DNA of 64,000 bases, taken from NCBI RefSeq assembly GCF_001423525.1, contig NZ_LMOI01000001.1, positions 124,001-188,000 on the forward strand. Reading direction: 5' to 3'. The stretch's first letter is position 1. Each line of letters starts with the position of its first letter. This DNA is from Arthrobacter sp. Leaf137 (GTDB taxonomy: Bacteria > Actinomycetota > Actinomycetes > Actinomycetales > Micrococcaceae). Shown here piece after piece: positions 12,289-19,913 of the stretch. Under the pieces are notes generated by a model. It was not told the DNA's origin. It worked only from the letters and a program-made list of their open reading frames with translations, and ran no database searches. A program made the translations under genes and the position numbers.

Positions 12289-13161
12289 GTGTGCCATAAC
12301 TGCGCCGTTTCAGCCGTAACGGCCAGCCGCCGGAGCTTCGCCCGCTTCCTCGCCGTGGGGGCCGGGCTGACCGTTCTCACTGCCTGCACCCCTGTGGCAC
12401 CCGAGGCCGCGCCGCCGTCGTCGGCCCCGCTGCCGGCTGCCCCTGCGCCGTCCCCCACTGTGTCCACGGCACCCGCTGCCGTTCCTGAGGCCGCTCCCGC
12501 AGGGGAGACGCCTCCCGCGGCTGCTGCAACCCCCTCCCCGTCCGCGGCGCTTCCCCGCCAGTTTTCCCTGACGGATCCGGCCAGCCCGTGGGTGGTCGTC
12601 AACAAGCACCGGCCGCTGGCGCCTGCTGACTATGCGCCGGCGGACCTGGTGAGTCCCGCCGTCGGGATCTCCGCGTCGGGTGAGTCCGCGCTGCTGAACA
12701 GTACGACGGCGGCAGCGGCCGAGGCGATGTTCGCGGCTGCGTCGCGGGACGGCGTGGTCATGGTCCTGGCCAGCGGGTACCGCTCCTATGCCACGCAAGT
12801 GTCCACGTACAACGGGTACGTGGCCGCGCGCGGGCAGGCGGACGCGGACACCGCCAGCGCCCGGCCCGGCTACTCGGAGCACCAGACAGGCTGGTCCTTC
12901 GACATTGCCGACGGCGGCGGGGCGTGCGCCTTCCAGCCGTGCTTCGCGGAGCAGCCAGCCGCGGTCTGGGCGAAAGCCAACGCCCACCGGTTCGGGTTTG
13001 TGGTGCGGTATCCGTGGATGTTCCATGAGACCACCGGGTATTACTACGAGCCGTGGCACCTGCGGTACATCGGCGTGGAGGCGGCAACCGACATGTCTGC
13101 ACGCGGGGTTGCCACGCTCGAGGAGTACTTCGGCGTGGGGGCGGCACCGGGGTATCACTAA
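12289..13161 (+). CDS. Exported lipoprotein D-alanyl-D-alanine carboxypeptidase (VanY/M15B family)
   Basis: Likely trims the terminal D-Ala of peptidoglycan stem peptides outside the membrane. The N-terminus has a Tat-like SRRSFARFLAVGAG stretch and lipobox LTAC (Cys33), followed by a roughly 55-residue Ala/Pro/Ser linker. The catalytic domain (about 100-285) has SGYRSYATQ, GYSEHQTGWSFDI (zinc ligands His198 and Asp205) and YYYEPWHLRYIG (Glu254, His257), the M15B set. 290 residues. The GTG start is supported by GAGGAAGG, which overlaps the 3' end of coaA, so the two genes are probably co-transcribed. Combined Tat and lipobox targeting is inferred. Whether it is a housekeeping or accessory carboxypeptidase is open. 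Confidence 0.88.
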   Translation: MCHNCAVSAVTASRRSFARFLAVGAGLTVLTACTPVAPEAAPPSSAPLPAAPAPSPTVSTAPAAVPEAAPAGETPPAAAATPSPSAALPRQFSLTDPASPWVVVNKHRPLAPADYAPADLVSPAVGISASGESALLNSTTAAAAEAMFAAASRDGVVMVLASGYRSYATQVSTYNGYVAARGQADADTASARPGYSEHQTGWSFDIADGGGACAFQPCFAEQPAAVWAKANAHRFGFVVRYPWMFHETTGYYYEPWHLRYIGVEAATDMSARGVATLEEYFGVGAAPGYH

Positions 13162-13238
13162 CGGACAACGCGGCCGTTAGGTTCCCAACACGGTTGAAAA
13201 TAGGGGCCGGGGTTCACACAGGGTTAACAGACGTGGGC

Positions 13239-13244
13239 TAGCTT
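13239..13244 (+). promoter_or_regulatory. Candidate leaderless -10 box of mscL
   Basis: TAGCTT ends 7 nt before the mscL ATG at 13252, with no clear ribosome site between. TTCACA at 13213 could be a -35 only with a long 20-nt spacer. Confidence 0.45.
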
Positions 13245-13251
13245 GGAACTC

Positions 13252-13641
13252 ATGTTGACCGGATTCAAGAATTTCATCATGAAGGGCAACGTCGTAGACC
13301 TTGCCGTCGCTGTCGTGATGGGTGCCGCATTCGGCGCCGTCGTCACATCGATCGTGGAAGGACTGCTCACACCGCTGATCGGCCTTCTGTTCCAGGCGAA
13401 GGGAATCGAGGAGATGCAGTGGGAAGGCTTCCTCTACGGCCGCGTCATCTCCGCCGTCATCTCGTTCGTGCTGATTGCCGCCGCCATCTACTTTGTTGTG
13501 GTCATGCCCATGAACCACATGATTGAGCGGCGCAACCGCCGGCTCGGCATCAACCCTGACGTCAAGGAAGAATCTGCAGAGGATCCGCAGATCGCCCTGC
13601 TCACCGAGATCCGCGACGAGTTGCGAAGCCGCTCGTCCTAG
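13252..13641 (+). CDS. mscL: Large-conductance mechanosensitive channel MscL
   Basis: Homopentameric membrane valve that opens under hypo-osmotic shock to release solutes. 129 residues from ATG 13252. GFKNFIMKGNVVDLAVAVVMGAAFGAVVTSIVEGLLTP contains the amphipathic N-terminal helix and pore-lining TM1. TM2 spans roughly residues 70-95 (VISAVISFVLIAAAIYFVVVMP). The charged C-terminal helix (LLTEIRDELR) is the cytoplasmic bundle. A TTG three codons upstream keeps frame but is less likely. A bidirectional terminator follows and separates it from the convergent glmM. Pairing with trehalose genes nearby makes osmotic-stress sense but is only suggestive. Confidence 0.96.
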   Translation: MLTGFKNFIMKGNVVDLAVAVVMGAAFGAVVTSIVEGLLTPLIGLLFQAKGIEEMQWEGFLYGRVISAVISFVLIAAAIYFVVVMPMNHMIERRNRRLGINPDVKEESAEDPQIALLTEIRDELRSRSS

Positions 13642-13653
13642 CCGATATGCACA

Positions 13654-13687
13654 TGAGGCCCGCTTCCATTCGTGGAAGCGGGCCTCA
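13654..13687. terminator. Bidirectional terminator between mscL and glmM
   Basis: Perfect 15-bp stem (TGAGGCCCGCTTCCA and its complement) closed by a TTCG tetraloop, an especially stable RNA loop when transcribed as UUCG. It lies between convergent genes and is flanked by GTGTTTGTG on the plus side. Confidence 0.85.
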
Positions 13688-13700
13688 CGTGTTTGTGCAG

Positions 13701-15062
13701 CTATTCGCTGATGAGTTCCAGCGCGAGCTCCGTGCGGACAACCTGTGCGAGGTGTTCGGCGATGGACTGGGCGGTTTCCTCGTCGGCAGCCTCCACCATG
13801 ACCCGGACCACGGGTTCGGTGCCCGAGGGGCGGAGGAGGACGCGGCCCGTTTCTCCCAGGGCGGCCTCGGCGGCTTTGACGGCCTGGGCCAGGACGTCAT
13901 TGCTGTTGACCTTGGTGCGGTCCACGCCCTTGACGTTGATGAGGACCTGCGGGAGCTTGGTCATGACGGCGGCCAGGTCCTTGAGGGACGTCCCGGTCAG
14001 GGCCACCTGGGCGGCGAGCTGCAGGCCGGTGAGCAGGCCGTCGCCGGTGGTGGCGTGGTCCGAGAAGATGACGTGGCCGGACTGTTCCCCGCCGAGGTTG
14101 AAGCCGCCTTCGCGCATGTTTTCCAGGACGTAGCGGTCCCCCACGGCTGTTTCGCGGATGCTGATGCCGGCGTTGCGGAGGGCGATCTTGAGGCCGAGGT
14201 TGCTCATGACGGTGGCCACCAGGACGTCGTCGTTGAGCTTGCCGGCCTTTTTGAGGGCGACGGCGAGGATCGCCATGATCTGGTCGCCGTCCACTTCGTT
14301 GCCTTCGTGGTCCACGGCCAGGCAGCGGTCCGCGTCGCCGTCGTGGGCGATGCCAAGGTCCGCGCCGTACTGAAGGACGGCTTCCTTGAGCGGGCCCAGG
14401 TGGGTGGAGCCCACGCCGTCGTTGATGTTGAGCCCATCCGGGTCGGCGCCGATGACAATGACGTCCGCGCCGGCGTCCTTGAAAACCTGCGGTGAGCAGC
14501 CGCTGGCGGCGCCGTGGGCGCAGTCCAGGACCACTGTGAGGCCCTCGAGGCGGTGCGGGAGGGTGCTGAGGAGGTGGACGACGTAGCGGTCCTCTGCGTC
14601 GGAGAAGCGCTGGATGCGTCCGACGTCGGGGCCTATGGGCCGGACGGCTTCGTTGTGCATCTGGGCCTCGATGGCGTCTTCCACGTCGTCGGGGAGTTTC
14701 TGGCCGCCGCGGGCGAAGAACTTGATGCCGTTGTCCGGTGCCGGGTTGTGGGAGGCGGAGATCATGACGCCGAAATCGGCTTCCAGGTCTGCCACCAGGT
14801 ACGCGGCGGCCGGGGTGGGGAGGACGCCGGCGTCGTAGACGTCGATTCCCGAGCTGGACAGCCCGGCCTCCACCGCGGCGGCGATGAATTCTCCGCTGGC
14901 ACGCGGATCACGGGCCACCACGGCGCGGGGCCGGGAGCCGTTGGAGTTGCGGTCGTGGCCAAGTACGACGGCGGCCGCCTGGGCCAGCTGCAGGGCCAGC
15001 TCCGCTGTCAGCAGGCCGTTGGCCAGCCCCCGGACACCATCAGTTCCAAATAATCTAGACAC
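13701..15062 (-). CDS. glmM: Phosphoglucosamine mutase
   Basis: Converts glucosamine-6-phosphate to glucosamine-1-phosphate in UDP-GlcNAc synthesis, directly after GlmS. 453 residues, alpha-D-phosphohexomutase family. The N-terminus [13 protein letters not shown] is a GlmM hallmark. [19 protein letters not shown] holds the phosphoserine active site (SASHNP), [13 protein letters not shown] is the Mg-binding loop (DGDADR), GEQSGHVI is the sugar-binding loop and [16 protein letters not shown] the phosphate-binding loop. Start is GTG, with a -10-like TACACT 6 nt upstream and no ribosome site. It lies downstream of rplM-rpsI on the same strand but beyond their terminator. Confidence 0.97.
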   Translation of the reverse strand: MSRLFGTDGVRGLANGLLTAELALQLAQAAAVVLGHDRNSNGSRPRAVVARDPRASGEFIAAAVEAGLSSSGIDVYDAGVLPTPAAAYLVADLEADFGVMISASHNPAPDNGIKFFARGGQKLPDDVEDAIEAQMHNEAVRPIGPDVGRIQRFSDAEDRYVVHLLSTLPHRLEGLTVVLDCAHGAASGCSPQVFKDAGADVIVIGADPDGLNINDGVGSTHLGPLKEAVLQYGADLGIAHDGDADRCLAVDHEGNEVDGDQIMAILAVALKKAGKLNDDVLVATVMSNLGLKIALRNAGISIRETAVGDRYVLENMREGGFNLGGEQSGHVIFSDHATTGDGLLTGLQLAAQVALTGTSLKDLAAVMTKLPQVLINVKGVDRTKVNSNDVLAQAVKAAEAALGETGRVLLRPSGTEPVVRVMVEAADEETAQSIAEHLAQVVRTELALELISE

Positions 15063-15068
15063 CGGTCA

Positions 15069-15074
15069 AGTGTA
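15069..15074 (-). promoter_or_regulatory. Candidate leaderless -10 box of glmM
   Basis: TACACT on the minus strand, 6 nt before the GTG start of glmM. The gap between this site and the rpsI terminator supports a separate promoter here. Confidence 0.45.
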
Positions 15075-15153
15075 TGGGATGGCGGTCCTTCAATTTGAAA
15101 CGGCTGGCCAGCCGGATACGGCCGCCCACCCTGTGGATATGGCTAAACGCAAG

Positions 15154-15184
15154 AAGCCCGCCCCGCCAACGGCGGGACGGGCTT
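15154..15184 (-). terminator. Intrinsic terminator after rpsI
   Basis: 14-bp stem with one mismatch (AAGCCCGCCCCGCC against GGCGGGACGGGCTT), 3-nt loop, then TTGCGTTT on the minus strand. It ends the rplM-rpsI operon. Confidence 0.8.
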
Positions 15185-15198
15185 CTGTGCAAGCGGAT

Positions 15199-15705
15199 TT
15201 AGCGCTTGGAGTACTGCTGAGCCTTGCGGGCCTTCTTGAGACCGGCCTTCTTACGCTCGATGACACGGGCGTCGCGGGACAGGTAACCGGCCTTCTTCAG
15301 GGTGGCGCGGTTATTCTCGACGTCGATCTCGTTCAGGGAACGGGCGATGCCGAGGCGCAGGGCACCGGCCTGGCCGGAGATGCCGCCGCCGTGGATGCGG
15401 GCGATGACGTCGTAGGCGCCTTCGAGATCAAGGATCTTGAAGGGCTCGTTGACGTCCTGCTGGTGCAGCTTGTTCGGGAAGTAGTTGTCCAGCGCGCGGC
15501 CGTTGATGGTCCACTTGCCGGAGCCCGGAACAACGCGAACGCGCGCAACGGCTTCCTTGCGGCGGCCAACTGCTGCGCCTGCAACGGTCAGTGCCGGGCG
15601 CTCCTTCTTGGGAGCGGCTTCAGCAGCTGAGCTCTCAGAGGTGTAGCTGGTGGGGATTTCCTCAGCCTCAACGGCTTCGGTGGTCAGTTCTTCGTTCTGA
15701 GCCAC
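15199..15705 (-). CDS. rpsI: 30S ribosomal protein S9
   Basis: Small-subunit head protein whose C-terminal tail reaches the P-site tRNA. 168 residues against about 130 in E. coli: the first 40 form an acidic, Ala/Glu/Thr-rich extension ([15 protein letters not shown]...). The conserved core begins at [24 protein letters not shown], followed by [15 protein letters not shown] and [18 protein letters not shown]. The C-terminal tail [11 protein letters not shown] is the basic tRNA-contacting end. AAGGAG precedes the ATG. It follows rplM by 39 nt in the standard pair. Confidence 0.96.
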   Translation of the reverse strand: MAQNEELTTEAVEAEEIPTSYTSESSAAEAAPKKERPALTVAGAAVGRRKEAVARVRVVPGSGKWTINGRALDNYFPNKLHQQDVNEPFKILDLEGAYDVIARIHGGGISGQAGALRLGIARSLNEIDVENNRATLKKAGYLSRDARVIERKKAGLKKARKAQQYSKR

Positions 15706-15744
15706 GATTCTCCTTGTGTTAAGTAAGTTGTTTGGTGGCCAGGA

Positions 15745-16188
15745 CTACTGGGCGACCTGGGTGATTTCGAAAGTCTTGGGCTGCTGTGCGGCGTGGGGGT
15801 GCTCAGCACCGCGGTACACCTTCAGCTTGCCCAGCTGCTGTGCAGCGAGGGAGTTCTTGGGGAGCATGCCCTTGATGGCCTTCTCAACGGCGCGGACCGG
15901 GTTGGATTCCAGCAGTTCCGCGTAGTTGACGGAGGTCAGGCCGCCCGGGTAGCCGGAGTGGCGGTATGCGCGCTTCTGCTCCAGCTTGGCGCCGGTCAGG
16001 GCAACCTTCTCAGCGTTGATGATGATGACGAAGTCGCCCATGTCCATGTGGGACGCGAAGGTGGCCTTGTGCTTGCCGCGCAGCAGGATTGCGGTCTGGC
16101 TGGCAAGACGACCAAGGACAACGTCGGTGGCGTCAATGACGTGCCACTGGCGGTTGATATCGCCGGGCTTCGGGGTGTACGTACGCAC
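15745..16188 (-). CDS. rplM: 50S ribosomal protein L13
   Basis: Early-assembly large-subunit protein. 147 residues from the GTG at 16188 ([19 protein letters not shown]), which fits the family; the open frame continues 20 codons upstream without conservation. [38 protein letters not shown] and the C-terminal [31 protein letters not shown] are L13 signatures. GAGG lies upstream of the GTG. The promoter is at 16398-16427, and rpsI follows. Confidence 0.96.
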   Translation of the reverse strand: MRTYTPKPGDINRQWHVIDATDVVLGRLASQTAILLRGKHKATFASHMDMGDFVIIINAEKVALTGAKLEQKRAYRHSGYPGGLTSVNYAELLESNPVRAVEKAIKGMLPKNSLAAQQLGKLKVYRGAEHPHAAQQPKTFEITQVAQ

Positions 16189-16397
16189 GGTGTTTGCCTC
16201 GTTCTTGTTCTGGCGTTCTTTGTTTAGGCGCCACTCAGGGGTGAGCACCTACTTTCTGCGCGCTACCGGAACAGAGGTGAGGGCTCTATGTAACCAGTCA
16301 TCCTGAGGTTCCGAATGTGCACGTTGAGTAGTTATCCTGCAACCGGATTCTCAAGCGGGCACGCACCATCGGAATAGGACACGCACAACGACTTACA

Positions 16398-16427
16398 AGA
16401 TTAGCGTGCCAGGGGGTTCAGGGTCAA
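16398..16427 (-). promoter_or_regulatory. SigA-type promoter of rplM-rpsI
   Basis: TTGACC (-35), 18-nt spacer and TAATCT (-10) on the minus strand, giving a leader of about 200 nt before rplM. It is divergent from the prepilin peptidase gene, so it marks the left edge of the Tad island. Confidence 0.65.
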
Positions 16428-16485
16428 AATGGGGTAGCCGCAGGCCACCACAGCGCCGCCGGCAGGATGAGCGCAGGGGGACGCG

Positions 16486-17136
16486 GTGTTTACAGAGGGT
16501 GCTGGCGTCGGCGCCGGATGGGCTTTCGTGCTGGGCGCAGCACTCTCCCCGGCCGCGGAGGTTCTGATTGCCAGGTTCCTTCCCCGGCTGGGCGGAATGC
16601 CGTTGCCCTCGGCAAGGATTACGACGGCCGCACTTACGGGAGTTGCGTGCGCTGCCTTTGCGTTCCGCTTTGGAGTTTCCTGGACCCTGCCGGCATTTCT
16701 TTTCCTCGCCGTGCTCGGAGTTCAGTTGGCCAGGATTGATTTCTCACTTCACCTACTGCCGAATCCTCTTGTATTAATGCTCTTGGCCGGGGGAATTGCC
16801 CTCCTCCTGGCGCCATCAGCATTTAATCAGCATGCTGACAATATGCTTCGCGCACTCCTGGGCATGGTCATTTTGTTCGCTGGGTATCTAATTCTGGGGC
16901 TGATTTCCCCGGGAGCCATCGGAATGGGCGACGTCAAACTCGCGGCACCGGTTGGCCTTTACCTCGGGTACCTAGGTTGGAGCCAGCTCCTCTATGGCGG
17001 ACTCCTCGGGTTCGTCCTCAACGGCCTGGTCACCGTCATCCTGCTGAAGCAAAAAACCCGGAGCAGGGCCTCAGAAGTGCCTCACGGACCTTCCATGCTC
17101 GGCGCTACGGCCATCGTCGCCCTGCTCCTGCACTAG
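16486..17136 (+). CDS. Prepilin peptidase, A24 family (TadV/CpaA-like)
   Basis: Membrane aspartyl protease that cleaves the leader of Flp pilins and of TadE-like pseudopilins. 216 residues, mostly hydrophobic with about six to seven membrane segments. The two catalytic aspartates appear in RIDFSLHLLPN (Asp before the LPN turn) and in GAIGMGDVKLAAPVGLYLG (GxGD motif). Start is GTG with AGGGGG in front. No N-methyltransferase zinc domain is visible, as expected for Tad-type enzymes. It is the only prepilin peptidase in the window, so it presumably serves both Tad clusters. Confidence 0.9.
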   Translation: MFTEGAGVGAGWAFVLGAALSPAAEVLIARFLPRLGGMPLPSARITTAALTGVACAAFAFRFGVSWTLPAFLFLAVLGVQLARIDFSLHLLPNPLVLMLLAGGIALLLAPSAFNQHADNMLRALLGMVILFAGYLILGLISPGAIGMGDVKLAAPVGLYLGYLGWSQLLYGGLLGFVLNGLVTVILLKQKTRSRASEVPHGPSMLGATAIVALLLH

Positions 17137-17368
17137 CCACCACACGACCGCCGCAGCCGGGGCTTGCGGCGCGGCGCCACATGCCGAATCCAAGTAGTCC
17201 GCCCAGTACTCACACCAGATCCTGCGTACTACGGTGTCTTTTCAGGTACGCATATTTGGCCACGCTGAAAAAACTCGAGTACCACTACGCATTGTTGCCG
17301 CCAACCCCCCAATGACAATCTCTTCCTAGCGAAGTCCAGCCGCTAAGGAATTATGGGGGCAGCTGGAA

Positions 17369-17403
17369 ATTCGTTGAAATCTATTCAATCCATTTCACCG
17401 AAT
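17369..17403 (+). repeat. Inverted repeat just upstream of the first Flp pilin
   Basis: Arms ATTCGTTGAAAT (17369-17380) and ATTTCACCGAAT (17392-17403) match as an inverted repeat at 11 of 12 positions across an 11-nt spacer. The repeat ends a few nt before the ribosome site AAGGAA of flp. It could be an operator or a 5'-UTR hairpin controlling pilin output. The 279-nt gap that holds it (17137-17415) is the AT-richest stretch of the area and encodes nothing obvious. Confidence 0.55.
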
Positions 17404-17415
17404 TAAGGAAATACA

Positions 17416-17637
17416 ATGACTTCTCTCATGGTCTCGATGATGGCATTTGTCGCCGGCGTCAAGGATCGCTTCTCCTCCGAAAAGGGCGCCACGGCCACGG
17501 AGTACTCCCTGCTGGTCGGACTCATTGCACTTGTCATAGTGGTGGGCGTCGGCGCCTTCGGCGGCGCTCTGAACGATTGGTTTGACACTCTCGGTGACTC
17601 AGTGAAGAACAACTTCAAGGCCCCGACCACTCCCTAG
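17416..17637 (+). CDS. flp: Flp-family type IVb pilin (Tad cluster 1)
   Basis: Major subunit of the Tad pilus. 73 residues. A positively charged leader ends SSEKG, followed by the mature N-terminus ATATEYSLLVGLIALVIVV: cleavage is predicted after Gly24 and the conserved Glu is at +5 next to Tyr. The single hydrophobic helix (about 27-50) forms the fibre core. The short C-terminus ends KAPTTP. RBS AAGGAA lies 6 nt before the ATG. It is followed by tadE about 100 nt downstream. Confidence 0.93.
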   Translation: MTSLMVSMMAFVAGVKDRFSSEKGATATEYSLLVGLIALVIVVGVGAFGGALNDWFDTLGDSVKNNFKAPTTP

Positions 17638-17735
17638 CGCGGATTCAACTAGGCATTCCAGGGGTGTGCTGCGCAATTCCGCATAGCACACCCCTGACCG
17701 GTAGCAGCCACCATAACCCTGGTTGAGAGGTACCA

Positions 17736-18110
17736 ATGAAACGCCAAAGCGAACAGGGCGCAGTCGCCGTCGAATTTGCTCTCGTTGCGCCGATCTTGAT
17801 CGCCCTGATCATCGCCGTGGTCGAGTTCGCCAACGTCTACAACGTCCAGGTCTCCGTAACCCAGGCCTCGCGCGAAGCAGCCAGGACGGTGGCCGTCACC
17901 AAAGACACCTCCAAGGCAACCGCCGCCGGCAGGGCTGGAGCACCGTCTATCAACTCATCGCTGTTGAACTTTGACTATTCGGCGGCAGCCTGTCCCGCAT
18001 CTACGGCGAATGCGCTTGTGACGGTTACGTACAACGGACCGACGCTCACCGGCTTCTTTGGGTCAACTCTTTCTCTCACTGGAAAGGGAGCCATGCAATG
18101 CGGCGGCTAG
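17736..18110 (+). CDS. TadE-like pseudopilin (Tad cluster 1)
   Basis: Minor pilin-like protein needed for Flp fibre assembly. 124 residues. The leader MKRQSEQG precedes AVAVEFALVAPILIALIIAVVEFANVYNVQV, a type IV pilin-like N-terminus with Glu at +5 after the Gly8 cleavage point. A single transmembrane helix is followed by an exported domain with NALVTVTYNG. Two cysteines (CPAS and the terminal CGG) might form a disulphide. The last 13 nt overlap the following tadG-like gene, so the two are translationally coupled. Confidence 0.88.
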   Translation: MKRQSEQGAVAVEFALVAPILIALIIAVVEFANVYNVQVSVTQASREAARTVAVTKDTSKATAAGRAGAPSINSSLLNFDYSAAACPASTANALVTVTYNGPTLTGFFGSTLSLTGKGAMQCGG

Positions 18111-19126
18111 AACTCAAACCTACGATCGCGCGTGAATCCGCGGAGCGCGGCGCTGCTGGCGTTACCGTAGCCCTGATGCTCCTGGTCCTCATAGGAGCTG
18201 GAGCGCTGGCGGTTGATACCGGCCAAATCTACGCCGAACGCGCACAACTGCAGAACGCCGCTGATTCATCCGCGTTAGCTGTTGCGGCAAGCTGCGCCAA
18301 GGGCAGTTGCAACACCGCCCTGAGCGGTGCTTCATCATTAGCGGGGCAACTGGCGAACGCCAACTCCAATGACAGCGCATCGACCGTAAAGAGTATTGAC
18401 ACCTCTGTCGCCAACCAGGTCACCGTTGCAACCTCAACAAAGGACGGCACGTCGGGCGCGGGCTTCCTATCGAAGCTGTTCGCATCCGCACTCACGGACG
18501 CTCCGCCGGTCGCCGTAGGTGCGACGGCGACAGCAAGCTGGGGCGGCGCTCCCCTGACCGGGCCGGCCACTCTCCCGATGACTTTCGCACCGTGCCAGTT
18601 CGATTTCTCAGGTAAGACCATCGCCATGTTCAGCAAGGGCAAGGACGTCAACTGTGCTGGGGATTCTTCTTCATCGGGGAAAGTGATTCCAGGTGGCTTT
18701 GAATTCATCAAGACAATTGGCGGTAAGTGCACCTCTCAGGTCTACCCGCCAAGCCCTGCTAATGCCGACCCCACATTGCCGTTCGTCAATTCGGGCACCG
18801 GAGCCAGCATGCCATCCGAATGCAGCAAAGGTGCGATGGCCTCGTACGTGGGTCAAGTAGTCCTGATCCCCGTCTTCAGCGGCACCAGCGGCACTGGAGA
18901 TAAGGCCATTTACTACATCAAAGGTTTCGCTGCCTTCTTCCTGGAGGGGTTCAAGATCGGTGGCAGCGATTGTGCCGGCGACTACTCGCTGATTGCCGCC
19001 AAATGCGGCGGGTCAGAAAACGGCATTCAAGGGCACTTCCAAAAGTGGGTAGCTGATTCCGGTCAATACACGGGGGGTGGCTACACCGAAGGCGGGGCCA
19101 CGCTTCCACCTCAACTCATCAAGTAG
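18098..19126 (+). CDS. TadG-like pilus assembly protein (Tad cluster 1)
   Basis: Membrane-anchored protein with a large extracellular part. 342 residues. The N-terminus ERGAAGVTVALMLLVLIGAGALAVDTGQIYAERAQLQNAADSSALA is the Tad/TadG (PF13400-type) signature: one membrane helix, then an ADSSALA helix. The +5 Glu of true pilins is absent. The outer domain is Ser/Thr/Gly-rich with several cysteines and ends with the IYYIKGFAAFFLEGFKIGG region that recurs in the second cluster. Base composition is slightly more AT-rich than in cluster 2. The start ATG lies inside the tadE stop region. Confidence 0.85.
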   Translation: MRRLELKPTIARESAERGAAGVTVALMLLVLIGAGALAVDTGQIYAERAQLQNAADSSALAVAASCAKGSCNTALSGASSLAGQLANANSNDSASTVKSIDTSVANQVTVATSTKDGTSGAGFLSKLFASALTDAPPVAVGATATASWGGAPLTGPATLPMTFAPCQFDFSGKTIAMFSKGKDVNCAGDSSSSGKVIPGGFEFIKTIGGKCTSQVYPPSPANADPTLPFVNSGTGASMPSECSKGAMASYVGQVVLIPVFSGTSGTGDKAIYYIKGFAAFFLEGFKIGGSDCAGDYSLIAAKCGGSENGIQGHFQKWVADSGQYTGGGYTEGGATLPPQLIK

Positions 19127-19145
19127 TCACTACAAGGGGATAGCA

Positions 19146-19913
19146 ATGAAAGCACGCCTACTGGGAGGCATTGCCGCGCTGGTTGTAGCGGTCATAGGTA
19201 CAGTCCTCCTCTTCAATTACGTTCAGGGCGCGGACCGTCGCGCACTTGCCAACACGGAAACGGAAGACGTCCTGATCGTCAGGCAGAACGTTCCGGCCGG
19301 CACGCCGGCTAGCCAACTCAACCAGTACGTCACCACAAAAGCCGTCCCCAAGACCGCAGTGGCGTCGGACGCCCTCGAGGATCTCACCTCAGTCGGATCG
19401 AAGGTGACATCAGTTGGCTTGGTACCCGGCGAGCAACTCCTCAGCAGCCGCCTCGTCGAGTCAAGCACCTTCATCGGCCCGGCTCGGGTTGAGGTCCCCG
19501 AAGGCCTCCAGGAAATCACTGTCCAGCTCGGGATCGACCGGGTGGTTGGCGGGACAGTACAAGCCGGCGACACCGTCGGAGTGTTCCTCTCCCTCGGAGA
19601 CACCGCCGGCGAAGGCAACGGGACCCAACTGACATTCCACAAAGTCCTGGTCACCGCAGTGCAGTTCAGCTCAGGACAAGCCGTCCAGACTCAAGGCGAA
19701 GCCGCCCAGGCCAGCTCTACAGGTGCCCTGAAGTCCGAAGGCAGCAAGCAGGCCTCCAGCGATTCTTACCTGATCACTCTCGCGAGGAATTCTGTTGACG
19801 CGGAAAAGCTCGTGTACGCGGCGGAATTCGGAAAAATCTACCTGTCCAAGGAGCCTGACGGAGCCACTGAGGGCACCAGCGGCGTAGTGAACCAGACCAA
19901 GGTGTTCCGATGA
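19146..19913 (+). CDS. CpaB/RcpC-like SAF-domain pilus assembly protein (Tad cluster 1)
   Basis: Membrane-anchored periplasm/cell-wall-side protein. 255 residues from ATG 19146 (AAGGGGAT upstream); the open frame extends 23 codons earlier without support. TM helix at about 4-24 (LLGGIAALVVAVIGTVLLFN), then an SAF domain with ENV-like RQNVPAGTPASQLNQYVTTKAVP and LVPGEQLLSSRLV, then the RcpC/CpaB domain with VEVPEGLQEITVQLGIDRVVGGTVQAGDTVGVFLS. In diderms it works with the secretin; here no secretin gene exists, as usual for monoderms. Its last 4 nt overlap the TadZ/CpaE gene. Confidence 0.87.
   Translation: MKARLLGGIAALVVAVIGTVLLFNYVQGADRRALANTETEDVLIVRQNVPAGTPASQLNQYVTTKAVPKTAVASDALEDLTSVGSKVTSVGLVPGEQLLSSRLVESSTFIGPARVEVPEGLQEITVQLGIDRVVGGTVQAGDTVGVFLSLGDTAGEGNGTQLTFHKVLVTAVQFSSGQAVQTQGEAAQASSTGALKSEGSKQASSDSYLITLARNSVDAEKLVYAAEFGKIYLSKEPDGATEGTSGVVNQTKVFR

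Noticed and set aside
13243..13251. TTG start for mscL adding three residues
   Set aside because: The ATG at 13252 gives the standard MscL N-terminus and fits the -10 spacing.
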